The notes under the pieces were generated by a model. The model was not told where the DNA came from and ran no database searches. It saw only the letters and a program-made list of their open reading frames with translations. DNA of 64,000 nucleotides from Strigamia acuminata (Eukaryota > Arthropoda > Chilopoda > Geophilomorpha > Linotaeniidae). Location: contig OX442322.1 of assembly GCA_949358305.1 (NCBI GenBank), forward strand, positions 8,122,001 to 8,186,000, in the 5' to 3' direction. This document shows positions 53,776 through 63,530 of this stretch, piece by piece. Position 1 is the stretch's first letter; each line of letters starts with the position of its first letter. The translations under genes and the position numbers were made by a program.

Positions 53776-54695
53776 TGTTGCTAGCAACCGCGATGGAATC
53801 GTTAGCGGTTCAACTTTTGGGTTTTTAGACAGAAAGTGTCTTTGGATTTTTATTAATCTTTTTGTCTTCATTTAGTATCGTTTAGCCTGATCGCCAGGAA
53901 TTTGGAGCACTTACCTGCGCTGATTTCTTGGTCTTGACCGTCTGGGACGAGCTGCGTTGCCATGCCAACTCGTCACTGTTTTAGATTTAAGTTTTAGTAG
54001 AGCCTAGAGCATTTTCTCTTATGTTTGTACTAGTTTTTGGCCTCCCGTGTTTGAGCGCCATCTCTTGGTCTGCTTTGCAATTAGTGATTGTTGTTAATAT
54101 GCTTTATTAGCAAGTGTTAAAGTGTTATTTGATTTAAGTGACACTGCTCATGCCTGTCAAAGCTTTGAGCTGTGTCTGAGGTTTAGTTTTGGGCCTTTCA
54201 GGCCAGAGTGTTCTTTGCCTGAGTGCATCTGTTATTTATAAGTATTTATTTCCTATGTATTTGCTTTATTTCCATGTAACTGATGCATTTCGCTCATTTT
54301 GTTCTTGCCTATTGTCGCGCGCCTAACAATGAGCGCGTGCGTCTTGTGTTGTTGAAACTTAACCCTAACGGTTGAGTTTTATTTTCCTCTCTCTCACTTT
54401 GGATTAAAGCTGTTGTTTTCTTCCCCAAACCAGTCTATTTCTTCTGCCTACATGATGTGTAGTGAGTAGAGAACCGGGCGCGCTTTCTCCTCCTACTGGC
54501 CGCCACTTTGTGAGTTGATTCGAACGTTTATGCCTGAGATCGTTAACCCTAAATTGCCGTGGTTGGGCCCGACCTTGTCTGGTTGCGCATGCGCACGTCC
54601 ACACACCCACTATACTTTCACTTTTCTCCTGGGATTTCTTCCGCCATCGTCGCTGATCGTTTCCCCGTCCTGGTCTGTTGCCAGTGCTAGCAACA
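53776..54695 (+). repeat. 3' LTR of element E (920 bp)
   Basis: Differs from the 5' LTR at three positions noticed. GTGAGTAG at 54462-54469, NRF1 palindrome at 54584-54595. Confidence 0.95.
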
Positions 54696-55060
54696 GATGT
54701 GCTTTACCGAACGGAGAAATTGTTTCCCTTCAGCAGACGTGACTCGCACGACACGGATTATCCCGTCGTCGCCGGGATACACAACGTCAACTCGCGCTAA
54801 GGGCCAGAAATATGGGTTTGACCCCACCTTTTCAAGTAAAACAATTTGTCCAACTTCGGGGTTGCGGGGATGTCGAAATTTCTGAGGGGGGATGACTTCT
54901 CAACATCCTCTTTGCGTTCAACGGCTACACATTCTTCTAAAAAATGCATGCGCTGTGACCAGTAGATCAGCTTCCGTTCCGCCTCCTCCAACTCATACAC
55001 ATTCAATTCCTTCCCGGGCGCGGGAAAGCGCCACCGGCGAATGAACGCGAGTACGCGAGT
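54696..55060 (-). pseudogene. Remnant of H1 pol with internal deletion
   Basis: Two pol pieces fused. The right piece (54871-55060) encodes RVLAFIRRW to SSPLRNFD, matching H 57260-57449; the left piece (54696-54876) matches H 56045-56236. They meet at the shared 7-mer ATGTCGA (54870-54876), so 1030 bp present in H are missing, and the frame shifts (1030 is not a multiple of three). At 55060 the piece ends exactly at the H LTR. Confidence 0.9.
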
Positions 55061-55980
55061 TGTTGCTAGCACTGGCAACAGACCAGGACGGGGAAACGGT
55101 CAGCGACGATGGCGGAAGAAATCCCAGGAGAAAAGTGAAAGTATAGTGGGTGTGTGGACGTGCGCATGCGCAACCAGACAAGGTCGGGCCCAACCACGGC
55201 AAATTAGGGTTAACGATCTCAGGCATAAACGTTCGAATCAACTCACAAAGTGGCGGCCAGTAGGAGGAGAAAGCGCGCCCGGTTCTCTACTCACTACACA
55301 TCATGTAGGCAGAAGAAATAGACTGGTTTGGGGAAGAAAACAGTAGTTTTATTCCAAAGTGAGAGAGAGGAAAATAAAACTCAACCGTTAGGGTTAAGTT
55401 TCAACAACACAAGACGTGCGCGCTCATTGTTAGGCGCGCGACAATAGGCAAGAACAAAATGAGCAAAATGCATCAGTTACATGGAAATAAAGCAAATACA
55501 TAGGAAATAAATACTTATAAATAACAGATGCACTCAGGCAAAGAACACTCTGGCCTGAAAGGCCCAAAACTAAACCTCAGACACAGCTCAAAGCTTTGAC
55601 AGGCATGAGCAGTGTCACTTAAATCAAATAACACTTTAACACTTGTCAATAAGGCATATCAACAACAATCACTAATTACCAAGCAGAACAAGAGATGGCG
55701 CTCAAACACGGGAGGCCAAAAACTAGTACAAACATAAGAGAAAATGCTCTAGGCTCTACTAAAACTTAAATCTAAAGCAGTGACGAGTTGGCATGGCAAT
55801 GCAGCTCGTCCCAGACGGTCAAGACCAAGAAATCAGCGCAGGTAAGTGCTCCAAATTCCTGGCGATCAGGCTAGAAAATACTAAATGAAGACAAAAAGAT
55901 TATTGAAAATCTAAAGGCACTTTCTGTCTAAAAACCCAAAAGTTGAGCCGCTAACGATTCCATCGCGGTTGCTAGCAACA
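55061..55980 (-). repeat. 3' LTR of element H (920 bp)
   Basis: Same length and ends as the E LTRs. Complement of GTGAGTAG at 55287-55294; hairpin about 55417-55440. Confidence 0.95.
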
Positions 55981-56034
55981 GCGTCTTGCCGGCGGGAAGA
56001 AGATAACGCCGGAAGAACTGCGACTATTCAGACG
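55981..56034 (-). other. 3' UTR of element H with CCGGCA motif
   Basis: TGCCGG at 55987-55992 is CCGGCA on the coding strand, six nt from the LTR. Confidence 0.6.
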
Positions 56035-59000
56035 TCAATCTAACTCAAGCACGCGGATGTGCTTGACCGAACGGAGAAATTGTTTCCCTTCAGCAGACGT
56101 GACTCGCACGACACGGATTATCCCGTCGTCGCCGGGATACACAACGTCAACTCGCGCTAAGGGCCAGAAGTATGGGTTTGACCCCACCTTTTCAAGTAAA
56201 ACAATTTGTCCCACTTCGGGGTTGCGGGGATGTCGATCTCCTTTGACTTCATGAAAATTACGTAATTGCTTAAGATAACTTTCTTTCCACAAACGCCAGA
56301 ACTCCCATAAGGCGAGTCTGCGCTTGTGGTCAAGTCGTCTCAAATCTTTCTGACGAATCGCGTGAACGGGACGATTGATGACGTATTTAGTCGTACCGCC
56401 GGTAAGGAAGTTCTCCGGGCTCAGGATACGACCACCGTCCACCTCCTCGTGAACATAAGATAGCGGACGCGAGTTAAGTACTGAACTTATCTCGGCCACT
56501 AGAGTCTGCAAGGACTCCAAGTCGATGGTTTGTCGCAATAAAGTCTTGCGTAGCTTGTCTTTGACGGACCGTACTAAGCGCTCCCAAGCTCCTCCTGCCC
56601 AGGGGGACAAGGGGGGAATAAACGTCCATAAGACTCGCTTCTCGGACAAGAGCGTACGCATCCCTTCCTTGGCGACCAACTTCCCCCAAGATTGAATCTC
56701 TTGGGCACCGCGAGAAAAAGTCTTCGAGTTATCGGAGAAGACTTTAGCTGGATAGCCAAAGCGGGCTGCGAAACGTCTAAACGCAAGCAAGAATTTCTCC
56801 ACCGAGAGATCTTCGGACACCTCAAGGTGAACACTACGCGTAACTAAACAGGTAAACAACAGTATGTAGGCTTTAGAAGCCTTGCGCCCACTCCCCAGCA
56901 CCACCGGACCCAAATGGTCGATCCCAGTGTGTTGGAACGGAGCCGCAGGTGTAACACGCTCGGACGGCGGATCACCGGTAGGCGGGTCCTCGCGCATCAG
57001 CCTCCCTCTCCTGCAGACGAGACAGCTTCGCAAGACCGACTGCACTGTTCGGCGACCGCGTATTATCCAAAAACGGTTTCTCATATGGTAGAGAGTCTCA
57101 CTTAAGTCGCCGTGTAAGAGCAATGCGTGCTCACGACGGATAAGTAACCGGGTCACCCAACTACTCGGGTGTAGCAAAATCGGATAAACCTCATCAAACG
57201 GAAGAAACGATTTGGCAAGACGACTTCGGAGTCGTAGCAAACCGGTTTCGTCCAGGAATATGTCGAAATTTCTGAGGGGGGATGACTTCTCAACATCCTC
57301 TTTGCGTTCAACGGCTACACATTCTTCTAAAAAATGCATGCGCTGTGACCAGTAGATCAGCTTCCGTTCCGCCTCCTCCAACTCATACACATTCAATTCC
57401 TTCCCGGGCGCGGGAAAGCGCCATCGGCGAATGAACGCGAGTACGCGAGTCAAGCGATTGAATGAGCGGAATCGCTTAAAAAACTGATCGAGAAAGTCAT
57501 CGTACAACGTCACTGCAGAAGAGACCAGCTTCTCTTCTTCTTTGGGAAGGACCACCGGAGGGGCGTCGACCTGGTCGAACTCCTTCGGGTCTGGACCATT
57601 CCACCAAAGGTGACTTGAAATCAAGGTCGGTACGTCGCAAGGACGTGTCAAAATGTCGGCAGGATTTTTTGCGGTTGGGACGTAAGACCATTGGTCAACC
57701 CTTGACTTGTCGAGGACCTCAGCCACTCGATTCGAAACATAGGGTTTCCAACGGTTCTTCTCTGATCGGATCCAACCCAACGCGACCATAGAGTCGGTAA
57801 AAAATCTTACACTCGTGATGGGAAAATCAGGTAAAAAATCGGTCTGAATGTATTTGAGCATGCGAACACCAATCACCGTGGCGGTCAGCTCAAGTCTCGG
57901 GAGCGTAAGCTTGTCGAGCGGAGCGATTCTGCTCTTTCCGACGAGAAGCTTGCTTACACCGGAAGAGTTCCGGATGTAAACTGCGCAGCCATAAGCTCGG
58001 GGACTCGCATCGCAATACACTTCTAAACTTAGACCTTCACCAGAATACGTGCCCACCCATCTCTGCACCTTTACTTCTTTCAGATGTTGAAGGTCGGCAT
58101 ACCAACGAGCAACCTGAACACGGTCGTCGTCCGGTAACACCTGGTCCCAGGCGAAAGCTCGGCCCCAAAAGCTCTGCATCAGCAGCTTCATCGGCAAAAC
58201 GATCGCGGCCAGGAAACCTAACGGGTCAAACAGGGACGCGACGAGCGAGAGGACTCCCCGCCTAGTGCTAGGGACCTCATCGAACTCGGGAACTCGAAAA
58301 AGAATCGCGTCTTGCTGGACGTCCCAGAGAATTCCCAGCATTTTAATAACACCGAGATTCTCGAACGAATCAGCTCTCATATGGAACCCTTCCTCTTTCA
58401 GGGAACCAAAGACTTCACCATTCGACGCTGCCCACTTAACAAGTGGTAACTTTGCGTCGTCGAGAATACTGCGTAAATTCACACAATGAGCAACAGCTGC
58501 TGGCGGACGATCAGCGCCAGACGTAAGGTCGTCCATGAAGATACCCTTATCGAGAGCATCCGCCTCTTTCGGGTGTGAGGCAGCATGAAGTTGCCCTTGC
58601 GCACGTATTGTTGCGCAAAGTAAAAATGGTGAGGAGTTTACACCAAACGGAACCACCGTCATCCGTAGGACAACCAAGTTGTCCCACAGGTTTCGCCACG
58701 AATACACGTCGGCGAAATATCCATCCGCCACCCAAAGAAAGCGCAAGAAATTGCGATGCTTCGGATCGATCGATACTTGCAGAAATGCCTGTTTGATGTC
58801 GGCAATGATAGCAATGCACATCAAACGAAACCTAATCAAAACCCGGATGATATCGGGATTGAGAGACGGCCCAGGGTATAAACAGTCATTGAGCGACCGC
58901 GCGCCCTTCTTTGAAGAAGAGGCGTTAAAAACGACCCTGAACTTCGTGGTCTCACGGTCCTCCTTAATAACAGGGTGATGTGGGATATTGTAAACCCCTT

Positions 59001-61305
59001 CTGTCCAGAAACGTTCGGCCGGAGGAACCACTTCTGCATGATCCTCGCGAACATATGCCCACATGGCGTCATGATAGCGTTTCTTGTGGTCAGTACTCGC
59101 ATCTATGCGCTTCAGCGTATTGGAAAGCTGCGTGACTGCCAGCTCCCAATTGGACTCGAGTCCGGTAACATGCTCATTAAAAGGTAAGCGTACCTGGTAA
59201 CGACCGTCTTCGAGGCGAACAGTGGACTGTTCGAATCGATCTCGAACGAAATCAGAATCGCGCTCTCCTGCACGAATACCCACAGCTTCAAGTGACCATA
59301 GGCGTTCCAGCTCTTTGTCAGGAGAAACGTCGCACGTCGCACAGCAAGCTACTGAAGACGTGTCATCGAGAGGCAAATCCGCAGATCCAGCTGCACCCGA
59401 CAAAATCCATCCGAATATGGTGTTAATCAACCCGGACGACTGGTCGAGTCGCTTGCGACCGTTTAGACAGACCTGCCACCAAACATCAACCCCTAACAGG
59501 ACGTCAATGTGCTGGGCGGTCGACGGTAAGTCCTCGGCCAACTCAAGACCTAGGGCTTTGACCTTCTCAATGGTCTCGGCGTGAACGATTCCCGACACCT
59601 GCGGAAGATGTTCCACACTCAGAGCGGACACTGTGATGTTTTTCGCATTATGGCGAGACTTCAGACGTATAGAGAAAACGTCGTAATCTGTCGGCACTGG
59701 ATCACGCTCATTAAAGCGCTGAGTAGAAGCGTGCACGACACCACATCGTCGCAACTTAATGCGATCTGCCAAGCTCTTTAGAATGTAGGAGCGATGGCTT
59801 CCTGGGTCCAGCATGCCTCGAATGCGATGCGACCCACCTGACTTAGTGGTCAGTTCTGCTGAAAAGATCATCAGCTGCAAAGATGAAGCAACGGACAATG
59901 TGACGTTCGTAACGACCTGCAATTCCCTTGGTCTGTCTTGAAGAACAGGAGATTTGTCCTTAGCACCCCGACAAATAGCGGTATGGTGACGACCACCGCA
60001 CGACCGGCAGGCAAAACGACTTGGACACTGCTTGAATGAGTGACCGCTGCGAAGACAATTGAAACAGAGCCTGTCTCGGCGAACTATTTCAGTTCTTGCC
60101 TCCACCTCTACAACCTTCGTACAATCTTGAGCCAAATGATCAGCATTACAGAACGGACAAGCGGGCTTGGTTGGCCCCTGTCTTGGACTTAACGGCCCTT
60201 TCGGACTCTGAGCAGCGACCAAAGACGCCATGGCACCTTTACGCTCTTTCTCAGACCGGTCAGCCTTTTCTGATACCTGCTTCACGGACGGCAGGTGTGT
60301 GAACCCGATAACCTCTTCAATGCGCTCAAGAATCTTGAGTTCTTCCGCAAAGAAGTCCAACATGTTCACCAAATTCTGTGACTTGGTTCCCTTAACCTCG
60401 TAATATCGAAGAACCATTCGGTACGGGAACTTCCTGAGAACGTCGTCAGCTAGCACGTACCCAGCAGTCTGAACCGGAACTTGCAATTGCTCCAGCATGC
60501 GAACTGTCGTGGAGACACGGGCAAGCTGTGACTTGAGCACCTTGGTAGGATGCACGTCAAGAATCGGCTTCATATCTTTTATACTCTTCATGAGAGCCGT
60601 TCTTTGAGCCTCATCACCTTCGTAACTGCGGATGAGCTCTTCTCTAGCAAGAATGTATGACCCATCAACTAACTGATAGGAAGAGATGAGCGTTGCAGCA
60701 TCACCTTCACACATAGACTGTAAGTATTGCAACTTTTCTGTCTCGGACAACTCCGAGTTTGTGTGCACTGATGTGTCAAAACTACTCAAGAAGGAGCGGA
60801 ATTTGACCACATCTCCAGTGAACTTCACTGTCTGCAGCGTAGGAAACTTCGTATTAGGAGGCCGGCGGGTATTAACCGTCGTTCCAGCCCCTGGAAAGCC
60901 AGACAAAGCACTCGTATTAATCGTTTGGTTCAACTGCGACGTCGACCAATGAGTGACCATCCTCTGAGACACCTGATGTCTGTTACGCAGATGATCTACC
61001 TGAGAAGACAATTCTTCTATCTGAGCTATTCCTTGCAAATATGTTGCACGAGTCCAATAAGCCTGCAACGTATTCGCATCGTTCAAAAGACGACGCTCTT
61101 GCTGCTCCGCAGACAAGAGAGCTGCTTCCACTTCCCCGGGATCGGTCAAGATACGCGACCTCGTCAGGAATTGATCCAATGCTTGGACCAGCGAATTGTA
61201 GCGAGCCTCCACCAAGTCCATTTGCTCTGGCGTAGGAGCTCGCGGAGAGATTGGAGTTCCACCCGGAGTGGTGGGTCTGGAACCCGTTCCCGTCTGAGTT
61301 GCCAT
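56035..61305 (-). CDS. gag-pol polyprotein of element H (1756 aa, intact)
   Basis: Open frame from MATQTGTGSR (61305) to LELD. The frame stays open 156 bp further upstream, but that is M sequence, so the start shared with E is taken. Domains in order: DUF1759-like gag region, three zinc knuckles (CPFCNADHLAQDC first), protease MLDPGSHRSYI, reverse transcriptase with NIPHHPVIKED, DIKQAFLQV and FMDD (about residue 921), RNase H (YCDASPRAYG, FTDSMVAL, NPADILTRP), integrase zinc region and D,D,E core, Pao C-terminal region. About half as divergent from family 1 in pol as in gag by eye. Promoterless in the present arrangement, since M separates it from its leader. Confidence 0.95.
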   Translation of the reverse strand: MATQTGTGSRPTTPGGTPISPRAPTPEQMDLVEARYNSLVQALDQFLTRSRILTDPGEVEAALLSAEQQERRLLNDANTLQAYWTRATYLQGIAQIEELSSQVDHLRNRHQVSQRMVTHWSTSQLNQTINTSALSGFPGAGTTVNTRRPPNTKFPTLQTVKFTGDVVKFRSFLSSFDTSVHTNSELSETEKLQYLQSMCEGDAATLISSYQLVDGSYILAREELIRSYEGDEAQRTALMKSIKDMKPILDVHPTKVLKSQLARVSTTVRMLEQLQVPVQTAGYVLADDVLRKFPYRMVLRYYEVKGTKSQNLVNMLDFFAEELKILERIEEVIGFTHLPSVKQVSEKADRSEKERKGAMASLVAAQSPKGPLSPRQGPTKPACPFCNADHLAQDCTKVVEVEARTEIVRRDRLCFNCLRSGHSFKQCPSRFACRSCGGRHHTAICRGAKDKSPVLQDRPRELQVVTNVTLSVASSLQLMIFSAELTTKSGGSHRIRGMLDPGSHRSYILKSLADRIKLRRCGVVHASTQRFNERDPVPTDYDVFSIRLKSRHNAKNITVSALSVEHLPQVSGIVHAETIEKVKALGLELAEDLPSTAQHIDVLLGVDVWWQVCLNGRKRLDQSSGLINTIFGWILSGAAGSADLPLDDTSSVACCATCDVSPDKELERLWSLEAVGIRAGERDSDFVRDRFEQSTVRLEDGRYQVRLPFNEHVTGLESNWELAVTQLSNTLKRIDASTDHKKRYHDAMWAYVREDHAEVVPPAERFWTEGVYNIPHHPVIKEDRETTKFRVVFNASSSKKGARSLNDCLYPGPSLNPDIIRVLIRFRLMCIAIIADIKQAFLQVSIDPKHRNFLRFLWVADGYFADVYSWRNLWDNLVVLRMTVVPFGVNSSPFLLCATIRAQGQLHAASHPKEADALDKGIFMDDLTSGADRPPAAVAHCVNLRSILDDAKLPLVKWAASNGEVFGSLKEEGFHMRADSFENLGVIKMLGILWDVQQDAILFRVPEFDEVPSTRRGVLSLVASLFDPLGFLAAIVLPMKLLMQSFWGRAFAWDQVLPDDDRVQVARWYADLQHLKEVKVQRWVGTYSGEGLSLEVYCDASPRAYGCAVYIRNSSGVSKLLVGKSRIAPLDKLTLPRLELTATVIGVRMLKYIQTDFLPDFPITSVRFFTDSMVALGWIRSEKNRWKPYVSNRVAEVLDKSRVDQWSYVPTAKNPADILTRPCDVPTLISSHLWWNGPDPKEFDQVDAPPVVLPKEEEKLVSSAVTLYDDFLDQFFKRFRSFNRLTRVLAFIRRWRFPAPGKELNVYELEEAERKLIYWSQRMHFLEECVAVERKEDVEKSSPLRNFDIFLDETGLLRLRSRLAKSFLPFDEVYPILLHPSSWVTRLLIRREHALLLHGDLSETLYHMRNRFWIIRGRRTVQSVLRSCLVCRRGRLMREDPPTGDPPSERVTPAAPFQHTGIDHLGPVVLGSGRKASKAYILLFTCLVTRSVHLEVSEDLSVEKFLLAFRRFAARFGYPAKVFSDNSKTFSRGAQEIQSWGKLVAKEGMRTLLSEKRVLWTFIPPLSPWAGGAWERLVRSVKDKLRKTLLRQTIDLESLQTLVAEISSVLNSRPLSYVHEEVDGGRILSPENFLTGGTTKYVINRPVHAIRQKDLRRLDHKRRLALWEFWRLWKESYLKQLRNFHEVKGDRHPRNPEVGQIVLLEKVGSNPYFWPLARVDVVYPGDDGIIRVVRVTSAEGKQFLRSVKHIRVLELD

Positions 61306-61306
61306 G

Positions 61307-62885
61307 TGTAGCAAACAACCTTGGATCTCACAGGGGAGGACTGGCGAATTGGTCACCAAACTCTGGAAACCGCCCGAGACTGTATAGTGGTTGATGAAAC
61401 AAGCTGAAATCCTTTCTCTGAGCCCAAGCCTAACTTGAAGAAGGATTAGGCCTGACTGCATGAAACTAGGCCTAACTGCATTTAGATGAAGTGATTGGCA
61501 AAACCTCTTTAGCTGCTGGGTAGAAATTCTGTGCTCCCAGGGAGGAGGAGAGCAGGCAAAGCTCTCTACTCACAAGTCATCCTGTTTATTGAAGTAAAAT
61601 AAACCCAGGAATAATTTATCCAAAGAAGGAGGAAAAACATCAACTGGCTTTAATACTTAACAACTGATAACAACTGAGTTGCTTCTTTAGCAACCTACTC
61701 TTAACAACTGGTCACCTGATTACAATAAATGTCAGTGACCAAACAATACAGATTTGAATAATAACAATAGTGCCAACAAGGTTTCCGTATATAGACAACA
61801 GATGTCAAACTTAACATAAATAAAGGCAAAACTTAACCTAACACCTTGAAAACAGTATGACCTGTGCAAACAGCACTTCACTTAAACTTAACAGATAATT
61901 CAAAGGCTAAAACTAACATTAACTGCACTCAAAACACAATGCTGAGCCCAAACCCCAATTGCCACCAAAAGAGGGCGCAAAGTGTCACAAACCTTAACCC
62001 GTAACAACCATACAATAACAAAGGTAAAAGCTTAGATTAACAACCCTTAATATTGGTAATTTATACAAACAATAACTAGTAAATATTCCCTATGTCCAGG
62101 TCTCCTCAAAACCCCAAAAGAAATAATAACAGGGCAACAGTGCAGCACCAAATCCAAGATGGCGACCATGCAACTGCTAAAATGACGTGAATGGAGCCAA
62201 ACAAGGTCGCGAGCGACTCACAGGCCTTCTCAACGATGGATCTTCGTCTTAGAACGGTCAGTACAGCTTTCCCAGTGCTTGGGCATTGAAACCCGACCAA
62301 TTCAACTCATTTGCAGGACCCACACGACCACGAGAGGCGTCGCAAGGCGTACGCTCACGCCCGACGCTCGCAAACGCTCACAAACGATGTCCAACGCCCA
62401 TCCAGCGACCCAAGACACCTGTGGACTACCTTAAACACCAATACAAGTTAGTATAAATTAAATCACAAGCAAAATAAGCACCAAAAACTACAATTGTGCT
62501 TATTTCAGGTTCTTCCCATCTCCCAGTTCACTTGCGCTATGGCGGCCATCTTGCCGATGCACGCCTATCTTCTTCGCAAGTGAACTGGAAACAGGAGAGG
62601 CCTTACAAATACTAGAAATAACTCAGAAACGTGAAAAAGACACATAAATTAATTACAAAAGACTAAAAACACAACTTTCAAACATTCCAGGTGTGGCAGG
62701 CGAAGTGACAACCCTCTTGAACTACCAGGATCGTGACAACAAAGCGGCAAACCAACTGGGCATGTCAGATATGTGTTAAAAATCTATCTAAACTTGACAA
62801 CAAAATTAAAAAGCCTTTTCTTTCTTTCAGAAGATGAACAACGTGAAATCTCCAGATCCTTTTTGTTGCGTTCTTGCTCGCAACA
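61307..62885 (-). repeat. LTR of element M (about 1579 bp)
   Basis: Ends TGTAGC (61307) and GCAACA (62885) in plus reading. Shares with K the taggcct doublet, CTCTCTACTCAC (61562-61573), aaagagggcgc and caagatggcg (62156-62165); the last 25 bp match the I LTR end. Contains a 14-bp inverted repeat (62523-62536 / 62575-62588). Confidence 0.7.
62523..62588. repeat. Inverted repeat in M LTR
   Basis: CCAGTTCACTTGCG and its exact complement 38 bp apart, with YY1-like ATGGCGGCCATCTTG between. Could be a hairpin or the ends of a very short insertion. Confidence 0.5.
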
Positions 62886-63530
62886 TCGCTGCCGGCCAAA
62901 AAAGAAGAGAGCAGCCGCCCTGAAGGAACCGCATTCATGAAGAAAAGACCGAGCATACTGACTTTCACCATGCCTATATCCCTTGGCAAGAATCCACAAC
63001 GAATCATAGAACCCCTTTTCCCAAATCGAAAATATATTGACTCTTCTGTTAACAATACATTAACATGAACAGGAGCGGGTCCCCTGAAACGAGAAGATCC
63101 TAGACATACTGCAAAATAACCGGACTCTAACCTGCAACTCGTAATACAAAGAAACGACTAACAATCACAAAAAAAAGAGCTTGTCTCTCCCATAGAGATT
63201 GACCTGCAGTCAACTTTGGGAAACTGAGACCCCCAACCAATGGGGTCAGTCAACGACAAGACACCACTAAACCACAAATAACCTTAAAGCTAAACTAACG
63301 AACCGACTTCTCATACACTTCCTTTAAGAGGTAGTTTGAATCCTCAGACAAAATTCGCCCCTAAAGACACCGACTTACGCAAGCACCTGAGCTCAGCCAT
63401 TGATCCATTCAGGAAGCCTGCCAAAGTTGACATCAAACTGAAACGAAAATGCCGCAGAAAGCTAAAGCAGATTCCTATCTAACTAAGCAAAAAACAACCA
63501 ATTCATCGTTGGGACGCCAAGCGACCAACC
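62886..63530 (-). other. Interior of element M next to its 3' LTR
   Basis: TGCCGG (62890-62895) four nt from the LTR. The first 25-30 bp resemble the same place in I, then similarity ends. No pol C-terminal codons are found, although in families 1 and 2 pol ends about 50 bp from the LTR, so M may be non-autonomous. Ends at aacc before N. Confidence 0.55.

Larger units (their letters stand above)
38139..54695 (+). mobile_element. Element E, family 2 BEL/Pao retrotransposon interrupted by I
   Basis: Plus-strand element with two 920-bp LTRs and the duplication gatg on both sides (38135-38138, 54696-54699). The gag-pol has a 10-bp deletion and is split by element I. The LTRs differ at three positions noticed, so E is recent. 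Confidence 0.95.
37143..55060 (-). mobile_element. Element H1, deleted family 2 element carrying E and flanked by H
   Basis: Minus-strand remnant: 3' LTR 37143-38059, pol end 38114-38138 continued at 54696-54870, joined to a middle pol piece 54871-55060. E is inserted at 38139 (duplication gatg). At 55061 the H LTR abuts codons of pol directly, so H is inserted in H1 (likely duplication gagt, 55057-55060), and the 5' half of H1 lies beyond H outside the window. Confidence 0.8.
55061..61306 (-). mobile_element. Element H, family 2 BEL/Pao retrotransposon (5' end displaced by M)
   Basis: Minus strand: 3' LTR 55061-55980, gag-pol 56035-61305. Homology to E stops at the gag start, where M begins, so leader and 5' LTR should lie beyond M outside the window. 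Inserted in H1 pol. Confidence 0.9.
61307..63530 (-). mobile_element. Element M, 3' part of a third-family or I-like element
   Basis: Begins immediately after catg (61303-61306) at the gag start of H. A complete LTR (61307-62885) is followed by 645 bp of interior, which N interrupts. The LTR shares blocks with K and its 5' terminus with I. Orientation minus is inferred from these matches and from CCGGCA near 62890. Confidence 0.7.

Noticed and set aside
55061-55980. Reading this LTR as shared by H and H1, like the G/C array
   Set aside because: The H1 sequence left of it begins in the middle of pol exactly at the LTR end, without primer site or leader. Insertion of H into H1 explains this with no further event.
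62765-63055. 96-codon frame across the M LTR end
   Set aside because: It crosses the LTR border without any recognised motif and lacks a counterpart in I or K.
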